Source of the DNA: Dyadobacter sp. NIV53
GTDB taxonomy: Bacteria > Bacteroidota > Bacteroidia > Cytophagales > Spirosomataceae
Length of the DNA: 64,000 bases
Reading direction: 5' to 3'
Assembly: GCF_019711195.1 (NCBI RefSeq)
Contig: NZ_CP081299.1
Coordinates: forward strand, 6,110,501-6,174,500
Below the pieces are notes generated by a model. That model ran no database searches. It was not told where the DNA came from and saw only the letters and a list, made by a program, of their open reading frames with translations. How positions within the stretch are numbered: position 1 is the stretch's first letter; each line of letters starts with the position of its first letter. This document shows, piece by piece, positions 1 through 9,168 of this stretch. The position numbers were made by a program, and so were the translations under genes.

Positions 1-232
1 AGTTTAATATAAATTTTTGTATAGACTTGATAGCTTTATATACAGGGATTCTTTGATTTATAATCTGGTTATGTAGCAAGAAACCATAATAATGTCAGGT
101 TTGTATTTAAATCTTCAATAATAATAGTTGTACTTACTTAACTGATAATAATCAGCATTTGTACTAATCCCTATCAATTTTTCTATCCTGTCAAACTCCT
201 AGTTTTGGATCTTGAAATTTACCTGCAAGATC
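1..232. other. A+T-rich leader region without a recognisable gene
   Basis: I see no convincing reading frame or RNA structure here. The region is very A+T-rich and presumably carries the promoter of the gene that starts at 233. I could not pick a confident -7/-33 pair. Confidence 0.4.
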
Positions 233-2041
233 ATGATCCGGAACAACTCAATACATACTTTTCATATCCCGGTTTTAGGACTGGGCTATTCTGTTGATAC
301 CCCTATAAAAGTTTCCCCATACGGTATTTCTTCTGTTGCGTCCATTGTGGATGATGAGATGATAGAACGTATGAGAAAATTCCATTCAATTAAAAGCGGT
401 GAAGAATTTATTCCCATTCTTTCCAATGAACATGATTTCCGGAGCAATCGAATTACGGCTTATCTGAATCTGATGGAAAGGATTATTAATACACAATTTG
501 ATATCATTCGCCAACAACCTTTTGAAGAAGGAACTGAGATTACCCGTTATTTTGATCTGTTGCCTGAAACTTCTCTTTTAAAAAGGGAATATCTGAGAAT
601 GCTAGATTCGAAGGATCCGGAAGAGAAAATATGGATGCAGGGGTCATTGCGGAATAAAATGGTAAAAGGAGCTATTGATGTCAATATTATGTCCAAAGTG
701 GATAAGATAAATGTTGATGTCAACGGTAAAATCCTTGAAGACCAGTATTCGGATGCGTCGGCTGCATTACGCGGTTTTGCTAATAGTATGCTGACGTCTT
801 CGTTGGTTTTATCAGCTGGAATGAACCCGCGATTATACAACTATCTTGAAAATTTCAAAGATTTTTATCCGGATGAAAACGGTCAATTACAAAAAAAGAT
901 CATTTTAAAAGTAAGTGATTTTCGTTCTGCTTTTATTCAGGCTAAGTTTCTTGCAAAGAAAGGAATCTGGGTTTCAGAGTTCAGGATTGAATCAGGATTA
1001 AATTGTGGCGGGCACGCTTTCGCAACGGAAGGTTATTTATTAGGGCCAATTCTGGAAGAGTTTAAAGCCAGGAAACAGGAGATGCTGACGGATCTTTTTG
1101 CATTATATCAATCCGCATTAAACACAAAAGGAATAGAAATTAGTCACACACCTGCTTTGAGAATTACGGTACAGGGTGGAATTGGAACAGCAGAAGAAGA
1201 CCGCTTTTTACGGGATCATTATCAGGTAGATGCAACGGGTTGGGGAAGCCCTTTTCTGCTTGTGCCCGAAGTGACCAATGTGGACGAACAAACATTAAAA
1301 GATTTAACAGAGGCTAAAAGTGAAGATTATTATGTGAGTAATTCGTCTCCGCTTGGTGTTCTGTTCAATAATTTCAGAAAAAGTACAGCCGAAAAACAAC
1401 GATTGGAAAGAATAGCGCAAGGCCGGCCGGGAAGTCCGTGTAAGAAAAAATACCTCGTTTCAAATACTGAATTTACCACTCAGCCGATATGCACAGCATC
1501 CAGACAATATCAGAATCTGAAAATTAAACAGCTGCAATCCATGGAGCCCAGGCCGGCAGATTTTGAACAGCAAATGAATGCAATTACGGAAAAACTTTGT
1601 CTTTGTGAAGGTTTGAGCACATCCGTATTACTGAAAAATCATTTGCTTTCACCACGGGAGAATAAAGCCGTATCCATTTGTCCGGGACCCAATCTCGCCT
1701 GGTTCTCAAAAGTATATTCGCTGGATGAAATGGTGAATCATATTTATGGGAAGATTGACTTACTAAATAAAGTAAACCGGCCTAATATGTTTATCAACGA
1801 GCTGAATCTTTATGTAGAACATTATAAAAAAGAAATGGAAATCCACGCCCGGAATCTGAATGATAAAAAGTGGAAGTATCTGGTGAAATTTAAGGAGCAG
1901 TTGTTGCTGGGCATTGAATATTATAGGGAATTGATTCCGCAGCTGGCAAATCAGAATGTTGAATATCGGAGGGAAATGATTGGGCAGTTGGAAGGAGTGG
2001 AGAGTTGGTTGAAGGGAGAGAAATGTTTGGTTTTGGGCTGA
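233..2041 (+). CDS. Large conserved hypothetical protein, possible flavin-type TIM barrel
   Basis: A protein of about 602 residues that I cannot assign to a characterised family. The frame can be opened from a TTG at 212, but the ATG at 233 gives the natural start (MIRNNSIHTFHIP). The opening (HIPVLGLGYSVDTPIKV..GISSV) is barrel-like. Two later motifs, CGGHAF near residue 258 and QGGIGT near residue 314, resemble the Gly/His loop and phosphate-binding loop of nitronate monooxygenase-type FMN TIM barrels. The C-terminal third, after about residue 400, is Cys-rich (several CxC/PxC groups) and then helical and charged. There is no signal peptide, so it is probably cytoplasmic. It stands alone: the next gene on the same strand is over 300 bases away. 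The FMN-barrel idea is inference from two short motifs; no substrate can be proposed. Confidence 0.75.
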   Translation: MIRNNSIHTFHIPVLGLGYSVDTPIKVSPYGISSVASIVDDEMIERMRKFHSIKSGEEFIPILSNEHDFRSNRITAYLNLMERIINTQFDIIRQQPFEEGTEITRYFDLLPETSLLKREYLRMLDSKDPEEKIWMQGSLRNKMVKGAIDVNIMSKVDKINVDVNGKILEDQYSDASAALRGFANSMLTSSLVLSAGMNPRLYNYLENFKDFYPDENGQLQKKIILKVSDFRSAFIQAKFLAKKGIWVSEFRIESGLNCGGHAFATEGYLLGPILEEFKARKQEMLTDLFALYQSALNTKGIEISHTPALRITVQGGIGTAEEDRFLRDHYQVDATGWGSPFLLVPEVTNVDEQTLKDLTEAKSEDYYVSNSSPLGVLFNNFRKSTAEKQRLERIAQGRPGSPCKKKYLVSNTEFTTQPICTASRQYQNLKIKQLQSMEPRPADFEQQMNAITEKLCLCEGLSTSVLLKNHLLSPRENKAVSICPGPNLAWFSKVYSLDEMVNHIYGKIDLLNKVNRPNMFINELNLYVEHYKKEMEIHARNLNDKKWKYLVKFKEQLLLGIEYYRELIPQLANQNVEYRREMIGQLEGVESWLKGEKCLVLG

Positions 2042-2076
2042 GGTTGAAAAGGGACACAGAGAGTCATAGAGCTGAA

Positions 2077-2110
2077 AGAGAGTCACGGAGATTTTTTCTG
2101 TGGCTCTTTT
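2077..2110 (+). terminator. Imperfect hairpin followed by T-run after the first gene
   Basis: The arms agagtcac (2079-2086) and gtggctct (2100-2107) pair with one G-U type mismatch and are followed by a short T tract. It lies 38 bases after the stop at 2041. Nearby CACAGAG/AGAGTCA words resemble dispersed intergenic words seen elsewhere in the window, so it may be both a repeat and a terminator. Confidence 0.4.
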
Positions 2111-2118
2111 CTTGCATT

Positions 2119-2256
2119 TTAGTTTAATGTCAGATAGAATAAAGCATTTTGTGTCTTATGTGAACGGTAACCATAAGTTTTTCTTTTGTCACCTTTCCCG
2201 CTCTGAATGAGCCGCTTTACGCTCAGATTGGCGTTCATATTTGTCGGGTAGGACAT
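2119..2256 (-). CDS. Possible 45-residue small protein (uncertain)
   Basis: A short open frame beginning MSYPTNMNANLSV and rich in Lys/Arg. It lies in the 313-base gap between the first gene and the sugar transporter. An internal ATG at 2238 is a second possible start. I recognise no family. The basic composition and the NANLSVKRLIQ opening could be a fragment of a larger lost gene. There is no supporting neighbour, so it may be chance. Confidence 0.2.
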   Translation of the reverse strand: MSYPTNMNANLSVKRLIQSGKGDKRKTYGYRSHKTQNALFYLTLN

Positions 2257-2354
2257 GATGTAAAAAACTTTGATTGGAAACAGTTTTTAAATTTCTCTAA
2301 TTTACAATTTAATAAATAGAACCTACCTTACATTTAATTTTACTATTCGACTAA

Positions 2355-3608
2355 ATGAGCAACTATTCCGCGCCTGGCAAAGTACTGGCCCCTGCCAAAT
2401 TTACTGATAAAAAATACCTCATAACCCTCATTTTTGTCACTTCCCTGTTTATGTTTTGGGGAATTGCTATTACGATGGGTGACGTTTTAAATAAACATTT
2501 TCAACATGTTTTAAGTCTGACTAAAACCCAGTCAGCCTTTGTACAGTTTGCTATTTTCGGGGCTTATGGGGTAATGGGCATCCCTGCCGGATTATTTATG
2601 AAACGCTTTGGATATAAAAACGGCGTTTTGTTTGGACTGACACTTTTTGCCTTAGGTTCGTTTTTGTTTGTTCCGGCAGCGGCGGCTGCATCATTTCCAT
2701 TTTTTGGTGGTGCTTTATTTATCCTGGGATGTGGGATCTCCACACTCGAAACAGTAGCGCATCCATTTGTGGCTTCACTTGGAGACCAGCGGACCAGCGA
2801 TCTCCGTATCAACTTTGCTCAGGCTTTTAACGCGCTGGGCACTATTATCGGGCCTGCAATTGGTTCCTATTTTCTTTTAAGAAGCAATGTTCCGGGCAGT
2901 ACGGATCTTACTTCGGTAAAAACATTGTATATCGTTATTGGTAGTGTAATAGCAACAATTGCCGTATTATTTTCCTTTGTGAAAGTTCCTGCACTGATTG
3001 ATCCTCATGCCGTGGCAGATGTTGATCCGGAAGCGGTTAATGTTGATGCCGAACCGGGAAAAACACTTTTTCAACATAAACATTTTGTTTGGTCGGTAAT
3101 TGCGCAGTTTTTCAATGTGGCGGCACAGGCCGGTACCTGGGCATTCTTCATCAATTATGGACACGAAAAAATGGGTTTCACGGATGTAGTGGCAGGAAAT
3201 TACATGATCTTGTTTTTCGTGCTTATGCTAACCGGTCGTTTTGTAGGCACTTTCCTGATGCGTTACATCGCCCCACACTCCTTGCTGGCTATTTTCGCGG
3301 CTTGTAATATCGTGATGTGTTTGCTGATTACGCAAAGCCTTGGCTGGCCTTCATTTATTGCATTACTTATGCTGAATTTCTTTTTCAGTATTATGTTTCC
3401 AACCATTTTTAGCTTAGGATTGAAAAACCTTGGTTCACATACACAACAGGCATCGTCCTTTATTTCGATGGGTGTTGTTGGAGGAGCTTTTTTCCCGTTT
3501 GCTATGGGAGCGGTTGCGGAGTATGATGTTGCGGCAGCTTATTATTTGCCGATCATCTGCTACACAGTAATTTTCCTTTTCGGTTACAAATTTTATAAAG
3601 TTCATTGA
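2355..3608 (+). CDS. fucP: FucP-type sugar:H+ symporter (MFS)
   Basis: A 417-residue major facilitator permease of the fucose/glucose/galactose symporter group, with about 12 hydrophobic segments. Family-typical features are the FMFWGIAITMGDVLN stretch in TM1 (FucP proteins carry a conserved acidic residue here), the loop GLFMKRFGYKNG between TM2 and TM3, and the TM4 segment CGISTLETVAHPFVASLG. A long cytoplasmic loop at about residues 215-240 separates the two halves. It imports a hexose or deoxyhexose with protons across the inner membrane. The ROK sugar kinase starts 105 bases downstream on the same strand, which fits an uptake-plus-phosphorylation pair. Substrate is not determined by the sequence; FucP, GluP and NagP homologues look alike. 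Confidence 0.88.
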   Translation: MSNYSAPGKVLAPAKFTDKKYLITLIFVTSLFMFWGIAITMGDVLNKHFQHVLSLTKTQSAFVQFAIFGAYGVMGIPAGLFMKRFGYKNGVLFGLTLFALGSFLFVPAAAAASFPFFGGALFILGCGISTLETVAHPFVASLGDQRTSDLRINFAQAFNALGTIIGPAIGSYFLLRSNVPGSTDLTSVKTLYIVIGSVIATIAVLFSFVKVPALIDPHAVADVDPEAVNVDAEPGKTLFQHKHFVWSVIAQFFNVAAQAGTWAFFINYGHEKMGFTDVVAGNYMILFFVLMLTGRFVGTFLMRYIAPHSLLAIFAACNIVMCLLITQSLGWPSFIALLMLNFFFSIMFPTIFSLGLKNLGSHTQQASSFISMGVVGGAFFPFAMGAVAEYDVAAAYYLPIICYTVIFLFGYKFYKVH

Positions 3609-3713
3609 GGTTTAGAAATGGGTTTGATTGAAATCCATTTTAAACTTAATTTAAATAAATAATAATTTTTAATACAACGAAAGCTGATTGCTAAAAGCCG
3701 ACAGCCAATTAAC

Positions 3714-4613
3714 ATGAAACTCTGGGGAATAGACTTAGGAGGCACCAAAATAGAATGTGCCGTTTTGGATTCAAATAATAATCTGGAAGTGGTGGTGCGT
3801 ATGCGTCTGCCAACAGAATCGGACAAGGGATATGAGCATATTTTGTCCCAAATAAAAATGCTGATAGATCTTGTTGCAGAGCAGGTAGGGGAGAAACCAT
3901 CCAAAATTGGATTTGCTACTCCTGGTGTACTGGAACCGGATTCACAACTGATGAAAAATTCCAATACGATCTGTCTGAATGGGAAACCAATGCAAAAGGA
4001 TTTGGAAGATGTTCTGGGTATTCCGGTTCAATTGGCCAATGATGCCAATTGTTTTGCGCTGGCAGAAGCATTGATCGGTGCCGGGAAGGAATACCCGAAA
4101 GCAGAAGTTGTTTTTGGTGTCATTATGGGAACCGGTGTTGGCGGTGGACTGGTGGTTAATAACCGGATCATTGGCGGACATCATGGTATTGGTGGAGAAT
4201 GGGGGCACAATATTCTGGAAGAAAATGGGGATCAGTGTTATTGCGGGAAAAAGGGTTGTGTTGAACAGGTTATTTCCGGTCCGGCATTGGAGCGTTACTA
4301 TGAAAAAGTGAGTGGTGAAAAGCTTTCTATGAAAGTGATTTTAGAACAATACCGGGAAGGCAGGAATGCACATGCAGTTGCCACGATCGAACGCTTACTG
4401 GAATATTATGGCAGGGCAATTTCTACTTTGATCAATGTTCTTGATCCGGGCCTGATCGTGATCGGCGGCGGGGTTGGGAATGTAGATCTGTTATATACGG
4501 CAGGTTTTGAAAAAGTTAAAAAGTATATATTTAACAAAGGGGTTTGTACTACGCCAATTCTGAAACCTAGATTGGGTGACAGTGCCGGTGTTTTTGGTGC
4601 AGCATTGCTTTAA
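3714..4613 (+). CDS. ROK family sugar kinase
   Basis: A 299-residue ROK kinase that phosphorylates a hexose in the cytoplasm. It has the N-terminal phosphate-binding loop GIDLGGTKIECAVLD (residues 4-18), the sugar-binding segment around NDANCFALAEAL (about 104-115), GTGVGGG (about 140-146), and the zinc motif GHN...CYCGKKGCVEQ (about 165-188) with its CxCGxxGCxE signature. It has no N-terminal helix-turn-helix, so it is an enzyme rather than a ROK repressor. Length is normal. It follows the FucP-type transporter. Glucokinase, fructokinase and N-acetylmannosamine kinase are all possible. Confidence 0.9.
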   Translation: MKLWGIDLGGTKIECAVLDSNNNLEVVVRMRLPTESDKGYEHILSQIKMLIDLVAEQVGEKPSKIGFATPGVLEPDSQLMKNSNTICLNGKPMQKDLEDVLGIPVQLANDANCFALAEALIGAGKEYPKAEVVFGVIMGTGVGGGLVVNNRIIGGHHGIGGEWGHNILEENGDQCYCGKKGCVEQVISGPALERYYEKVSGEKLSMKVILEQYREGRNAHAVATIERLLEYYGRAISTLINVLDPGLIVIGGGVGNVDLLYTAGFEKVKKYIFNKGVCTTPILKPRLGDSAGVFGAALL

Positions 4614-4644
4614 AAGTATCTTACAACTCAAATCACTTATCTAT

Positions 4645-5220
4645 ATGAAAAAGCTATTATTGGTTATCCAGTTTGCAGTCATTTCATTTGGAACCTTTGC
4701 ACAGACCAAATGGCAGAATGACAAAAATCATTCTCAGTTGAAATTCGATATTACGCATATGGGTGTTTCGACTGTAAGCGGCGCCTTTACTGACTTTGAT
4801 GCTACCATCGTTTCGGCCAAACCAGATTTCAGTGACGCTACTTTTGAGCTGACTGCCAAAACAGCCTCAATTAATACAGGAGTTGAAAAACGTAACGACC
4901 ATTTAAAATCAGCTGACTTTTTTGATGCTGCTGCCAATCCTGAGATGACTTTCAAAAGCACCGGTTTAAAAAGTACCGGTAAGGATAGATATGCACTAAC
5001 AGGCAATCTGACTATGCATGGTGTAACCAAGCCGGTAACTTTGGAGCTTACATTTCGGGGATTAATCGAAAACCCGATGAACAAAAAGCAGATTGCCGGT
5101 TTCCGTGCAACCGGAACGGTGAAACGTGCAGATTTTGCCTTAGGAACAAAATTTGCTCCTCCTATGCTAAGCGAAGAAGTCACGATCATAGCAGATGGTG
5201 AATTCGGGCCGATGATGTAG
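4645..5220 (+). CDS. YceI-family secreted lipid-binding-like protein
   Basis: A 191-residue protein with a clear signal peptide (MKKLLLVIQFAVISFGTFAQ, cleavage after FAQ). The mature part starts at TKWQNDKNHSQLKFDITHMG, the hallmark of the YceI beta-barrel lipocalin-like fold, which binds polyisoprenoid lipids in characterised members. The segments RNDHLKSADFFDAAANPEM and NLTMHGVTKPV are typical YceI landmarks. The start at 4645 is chosen because it opens the signal peptide; an upstream in-frame ATG at 4576 would overlap the kinase gene. It lies 18 bases before the FMN reductase gene and is probably co-transcribed with it. Confidence 0.9.
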   Translation: MKKLLLVIQFAVISFGTFAQTKWQNDKNHSQLKFDITHMGVSTVSGAFTDFDATIVSAKPDFSDATFELTAKTASINTGVEKRNDHLKSADFFDAAANPEMTFKSTGLKSTGKDRYALTGNLTMHGVTKPVTLELTFRGLIENPMNKKQIAGFRATGTVKRADFALGTKFAPPMLSEEVTIIADGEFGPMM

Positions 5221-5237
5221 TCATTAACCAAACATTT

Positions 5238-5807
5238 ATGTACAAACTGAAAATCATTTCCTCCACAGTGAGGCCAGGAAGAAAAGGCCCGATTGTGGCT
5301 GCATGGATACTGGAAACAGCAAGGCAATACGGCAGTTTTGATGTTGAGCTTTTAGATCTGGGCGAAATTAATTTGCCTATGATGAATGAGGCTAATCATC
5401 CTTCCATGAAAAAATATGAGCATGAGCATACTAAAAAGTGGAGCGCAGTTATTGACGAAGCGGATGCTTTTATTTTTGTAACAGCTGAATATGATAATAA
5501 TTATCCGGCTCCACTGAGAAATGCTTTGGATTATCTGGTTCAGGAATGGGCTTATAAGCCGGCTGGGATTGTCAGTTATGGAGGTATATCAGCCGGGACC
5601 CGTGCAGCACTTCATCTGAGAGGTGACCTGGCATTTTTCAAAACTGTACCATTAACAGAAGCAGTAAACTTTCCCTTTTTTGAACAGTTTATTAATGAAC
5701 AGGGAGAATTAATTGCCAACGACACTTCTAAAAAAGCAGCGAAAAAAATGCTTGATGAATTAGTGAAATGGACAAAGGCGCTGAAACCTATGAGGGAAGA
5801 AAAGTAA
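5238..5807 (+). CDS. NADPH-dependent FMN reductase family protein
   Basis: A 189-residue flavodoxin-like oxidoreductase. The N-terminal flavin phosphate loop is STVRPGRKGPIVA (about 8-20). The motif EYDNNYPAPLRNALDYL (about 82-98) matches the EYNxSxPgxLKNAiD segment of the family, and SYGGISAGTRAALHLR (about 113-128) is the third flavin contact. It probably reduces FMN, quinones or azo compounds with NAD(P)H in the cytosol. It follows the YceI gene closely. A strong inverted repeat begins 8 bases after its stop. Confidence 0.88.
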   Translation: MYKLKIISSTVRPGRKGPIVAAWILETARQYGSFDVELLDLGEINLPMMNEANHPSMKKYEHEHTKKWSAVIDEADAFIFVTAEYDNNYPAPLRNALDYLVQEWAYKPAGIVSYGGISAGTRAALHLRGDLAFFKTVPLTEAVNFPFFEQFINEQGELIANDTSKKAAKKMLDELVKWTKALKPMREEK

Positions 5808-5815
5808 TAACAAAT

Positions 5816-5939
5816 AGATTTCACGGGAGCGCCCGCAGCGCAAAGAGGTAAAGTTTAAAAGCAAAGAGCGCAAAGTTATTCATAGCGTTCTTTGCTTTTT
5901 CTTTATATGCTTTGCGCTGCGGGCGCTCCCGTGAAATCT
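5816..5939. repeat. 30-bp perfect inverted repeat with nested second hairpin
   Basis: Bases 5816-5845 and 5910-5939 are exact reverse complements (30 bp, G+C-rich core GCGCTGCGGGCGC). Inside the 64-base spacer, aaaagcaaagagcgc (about 5857-5871) pairs with gcgttctttgctttt (about 5885-5899) with one mismatch. The whole therefore folds into a long two-tier hairpin. It fills the gap between the FMN reductase gene and the broken membrane gene. It is far larger than a simple terminator and has no coding potential. It may be a REP/MITE-like mobile intergenic element that also ends transcription. Confidence 0.85.
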
Positions 5940-6006
5940 TTCTTATTTTATTTCTGAATAAGTATCTTGCAACTTCATATCTGTCAATTAGTTAATCAAT
6001 AATTTT

Positions 6007-7211
6007 ATGGCGTCTCGGAATGTGATTTACAGTGAACCTTCTTTACGGATAAGATCCATCGATACAATTCGTGGAGCCATTATGATCATCATGGCATTGG
6101 ATCATACGCGCGAATTTTTTTTATTACTGCTTTTACTGCCAATCCGCTTAATCCTGAAACAACAACAGTAGCAGTTTTTTTTACGCGTTGGATCACTCAT
6201 TATTGCGCTCCTACTTTCATGATGCTATCCGGCATTTCAGCTTACTTATCAGGAAAGAAGAAAACGGTTTCTGAAACCAGTGGTTTTCTGGTTAAAAGAG
6301 GCTTGTGGCTGATTATTGTAGAGATATTAGTGATGACGTTGATCTTATCATTTGATTTCAAATACAAAATAATAATCCTGAATATATTATGGGCGTTAGG
6401 AACCAGCATGTTAATACTTGGTTTGTTGGTGCGTTTTCTTCCAGTTAAGAGTATTTTTATTGTTGGAATAGTTCTGGTATTTGGCCATAATCTCCTGGAT
6501 TTTGTGAAAGTTATTCCTGATTCTCCTCTGGATATTTTTCTGAGTATTTTTTTAACCGGAGCGGGAAAATTCATACCCCGTGGTGATGGCGGAACGATAG
6601 GGATCTTCTATGTAATTTTACCCTGGACAGGCATAATGTTAAGCGGTTATGGACTTGGGCAGATTTATGATAAAAACATTGACGTTCTGAAAAGAAAGAA
6701 ATTGTTGTTGATGCTGGGGATTGGCGGTACTTTCTTGTTTTTAATTTTAAGGTTGCTGAATGGATATGGAGATCCTTCATTATGGGTACCCCAAAAAGAA
6801 GAATGGCGTACAGTTTTGTCATTTTTTAATGTTACAAAATACCCGCCATCATTACTTTTTACACTCATGACGCTTGGGCCAATTCTTATTCTTCTGGCTT
6901 TCACTGATAGTACAAATAACAAGTTTACAAAATTCGTATCTGTTTATGGAAAAGTACCTTTCTTTTATTTTATCATACATTTTTTACTTATACATATCAC
7001 CAGTGCCATTGTTGTGTTATTATCAGGCTACACTTGGGAACAGGCGACAGACGAGAAATTATTCTTCAAATTCCGTCCGGAAGATTTTGGTTTCGAATTG
7101 GGCTGGGTATATCTGATCTGGATCAGTATCGTGTTAGTTATGTATTTCCCTTGCAAATGGTTTGGGAAATATAAGTCGGGAAATAAGAAATGGTGGCTGA
7201 GTTACTTGTAA
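6007..7211 (+). pseudogene. DUF1624/HGSNAT-like membrane protein, broken by a -1 frameshift
   Basis: The ATG at 6007 opens MASRNVIYSEPSLRIRSIDTIRG, followed by MALDHTREFF, the signature start of DUF1624 / heparan-alpha-glucosaminide N-acetyltransferase-like membrane proteins. After the run of eight T at 6115-6122 the frame ends at a TAG near 6169. Adding one T restores FFFITAFTANPLNPETTT and joins it to the downstream frame (THYCAPTFMMLSGISAYLSG...) up to 7211. The repaired protein is about 401 residues with about ten hydrophobic segments, normal for the family. Members act in or across the inner membrane on carbohydrate acylation or are uncharacterised. A sequencing error in the T-run is the likeliest cause. 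Confidence 0.85.
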
Positions 7212-7246
7212 TTTAAGGTTATTCAGAGGGCCACCGGGTTAAGGAA

Positions 7247-7286
7247 AGAACCACAGAGAATTATGAAATCTGTGGTTCTATTTTTT
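7247..7286 (+). terminator. Rho-independent terminator
   Basis: A perfect 11-bp stem, agaaccacaga (7247-7257) with tctgtggttct (7269-7279), is followed by six T. It lies 36 bases after the stop of the broken membrane gene. Confidence 0.75.
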
Positions 7287-7371
7287 ACTCTATGGTTCTA
7301 TGTAACCTATGTTTTCAGTAGATATTAAGGAATTCATATTTATAATCGTGAAATTCTAAATTATCAGATCG

Positions 7372-9123
7372 ATGAAGAAAATTTTTCTATTTCTGCTCCT
7401 GCTTTCCCGGCAAAATCTTTCCGCACAGAATCCGACTGAAAATTACACTGTTGATCCCGCATCAGAAGAGCAATCCGGCGTTCCCAAAGGAGAGGTTTTA
7501 AAATTCATTTTTGATCAATCCAAAATTTTTCCCGGTACATGGCGTGAATACTGGGTATATGTTCCGGCGCAATATAAGCCTGATAAACCGGCTTGTGTGT
7601 ACATAAACCAGGATGGAATCCAATGGAAAGCGCCTACCGTTTTTGATAATCTCATTCATAAAGGTGAAATGCCGGTAACTATCGGTGTTTTTGTGATGCA
7701 TGGAAAAGTGAAAGCCCAAAATGAAAATGAGGCGTTGGACAGGTTCAACAGGAGCTTTGAATATGATGGGCTTGGAGATAACTACGCGCGATTTATTCTG
7801 GATGAAATTCTTCCGGAAGTAGAAAAACAAAGAACCAGTGACGGGCGGATCATCAGGTTATCCGGAAACGGGAATGACCGTGCTATTGGTGGATCAAGTA
7901 GCGGTGCCGTTTGTGCTTTTACTGCTGGATGGGAACGTCCGGACGCTTTTACCAGAATTTTTAGTGCAATTGGTACGTATGTTGGTTTGCGAGGAGCCGA
8001 CCGTTACCCGGCCTTGATCCGGAAATATGAACCCAAACCATTACGGATTTTTTTACAGGACGGAAGTAATGATCTCAACATTTACGCAGGTGACTGGTGG
8101 ATGGCAAATCAGACCATGCTTCGTGCATTGGCGTTTTCCGGTTATGAAGTAACACATCAGTGGGGAGAAGGCGGGCATAATGGCAAACAGGGAACAGCGG
8201 TATTTCCGGAAGCCATGCGGTATTTGTGGAAAGACTGGCCAAAACCGGTTAAAGCTGGGAAATCGCAAAATCAGTTGCTTTCTGATATTTTGATAGATGG
8301 CCAGAATTGGGAATTAGCCGGCGAAGGATATAAGTTTACTGAGGGCCCTTCCGCAAATCAATCTGGTGAAGTATTTTTTCAGGACATTCCCAATAGTAAA
8401 ACGTATAAGATCGGGTTAGATAAAAAAGTTGAAATCATTAATCAGATTTCACAAAACGCTTGTGGTACCGAATTTGACAAAGTTGGGAACCGCTATGAAG
8501 TGGCCAAAAAAACTTTATCAATTGTTAAGCATGGTGCGGATAGTAAAAAGCAGGATTTCGCCAAAAATATTTCCGCGAACGATTTAACCATAGCACACAA
8601 TGGAAATATGTATGTTACCGCACCAGACGGAAAAGAAAAGCCCTCGGTATTGTATCTGATAAGGCCGGATGGTGAAAAAATAGAAATTGATAAAGGATTG
8701 CTGTTTGCAAATGGGCTTGCACTTTCTCCTGACCAGACGTTGCTTTATGTAACAGAATCTACTTCTCATTGGATTTGGGCATATCAGATTTTAGCTGATG
8801 GGACATTGGGACACAAACAAAAATTTGGCTGGCTGCATGTTGGAGATTCCGAAGAAAATGCATGGGCAGATGGTATAACCTGTGACCGGAATGGGCGGAT
8901 ATATGTCGCGACCAGTTCAGGAATCCAGATTCTGGATCAGACTGGAAGGGTGAATGCAATTCTTCCAACACCTAACGGCTCAGCTTCGAATGTTGCTTTT
9001 GGAGGTAAGGATTTTGATACCATGTATGTAACTGCAAATGATAAAGTATACTGCCGTAAATTAAATATACATGGTGCGAATGGCTGGGATAAACCTAATA
9101 AACCTGTTGCTCCTAAGTTGTGA
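7372..9123 (+). CDS. Secreted two-domain esterase / SMP-30 (gluconolactonase-like) fusion
   Basis: A 583-residue protein with a signal peptide (cut after LSAQ). Residues about 30-300 form a CE1/esterase-D type alpha/beta hydrolase. It has REYWVYVP, the nucleophile elbow GGSSSGAVCAF (GxSxG, about 178-188), an acid in LQDGSNDLNIYAGDW, and a histidine in EGGHNGKQG. Residues about 310-583 form a six-blade SMP-30/gluconolactonase-like propeller beginning WELAGEGYKFTEGP and including LFANGLALSPDQTLLYVTES. Both activities would act in the periplasm or outside, cleaving an ester and perhaps a sugar lactone. It is free-standing, after a terminator. The fusion suggests sequential action on one substrate, but that is inference. 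Confidence 0.87.
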   Translation: MKKIFLFLLLLSRQNLSAQNPTENYTVDPASEEQSGVPKGEVLKFIFDQSKIFPGTWREYWVYVPAQYKPDKPACVYINQDGIQWKAPTVFDNLIHKGEMPVTIGVFVMHGKVKAQNENEALDRFNRSFEYDGLGDNYARFILDEILPEVEKQRTSDGRIIRLSGNGNDRAIGGSSSGAVCAFTAGWERPDAFTRIFSAIGTYVGLRGADRYPALIRKYEPKPLRIFLQDGSNDLNIYAGDWWMANQTMLRALAFSGYEVTHQWGEGGHNGKQGTAVFPEAMRYLWKDWPKPVKAGKSQNQLLSDILIDGQNWELAGEGYKFTEGPSANQSGEVFFQDIPNSKTYKIGLDKKVEIINQISQNACGTEFDKVGNRYEVAKKTLSIVKHGADSKKQDFAKNISANDLTIAHNGNMYVTAPDGKEKPSVLYLIRPDGEKIEIDKGLLFANGLALSPDQTLLYVTESTSHWIWAYQILADGTLGHKQKFGWLHVGDSEENAWADGITCDRNGRIYVATSSGIQILDQTGRVNAILPTPNGSASNVAFGGKDFDTMYVTANDKVYCRKLNIHGANGWDKPNKPVAPKL

Positions 9124-9168
9124 AAAAAGTGTCTCACGCTATGTCTCCTCCCTCCGCGGGAACCCACT

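Noticed and set aside
6115..6122. Phase variation at the T-run of the DUF1624-like gene
   Set aside because: The run is only eight bases, and the same type of break recurs in six unrelated housekeeping-like genes, so a switch at this one site is unlikely.
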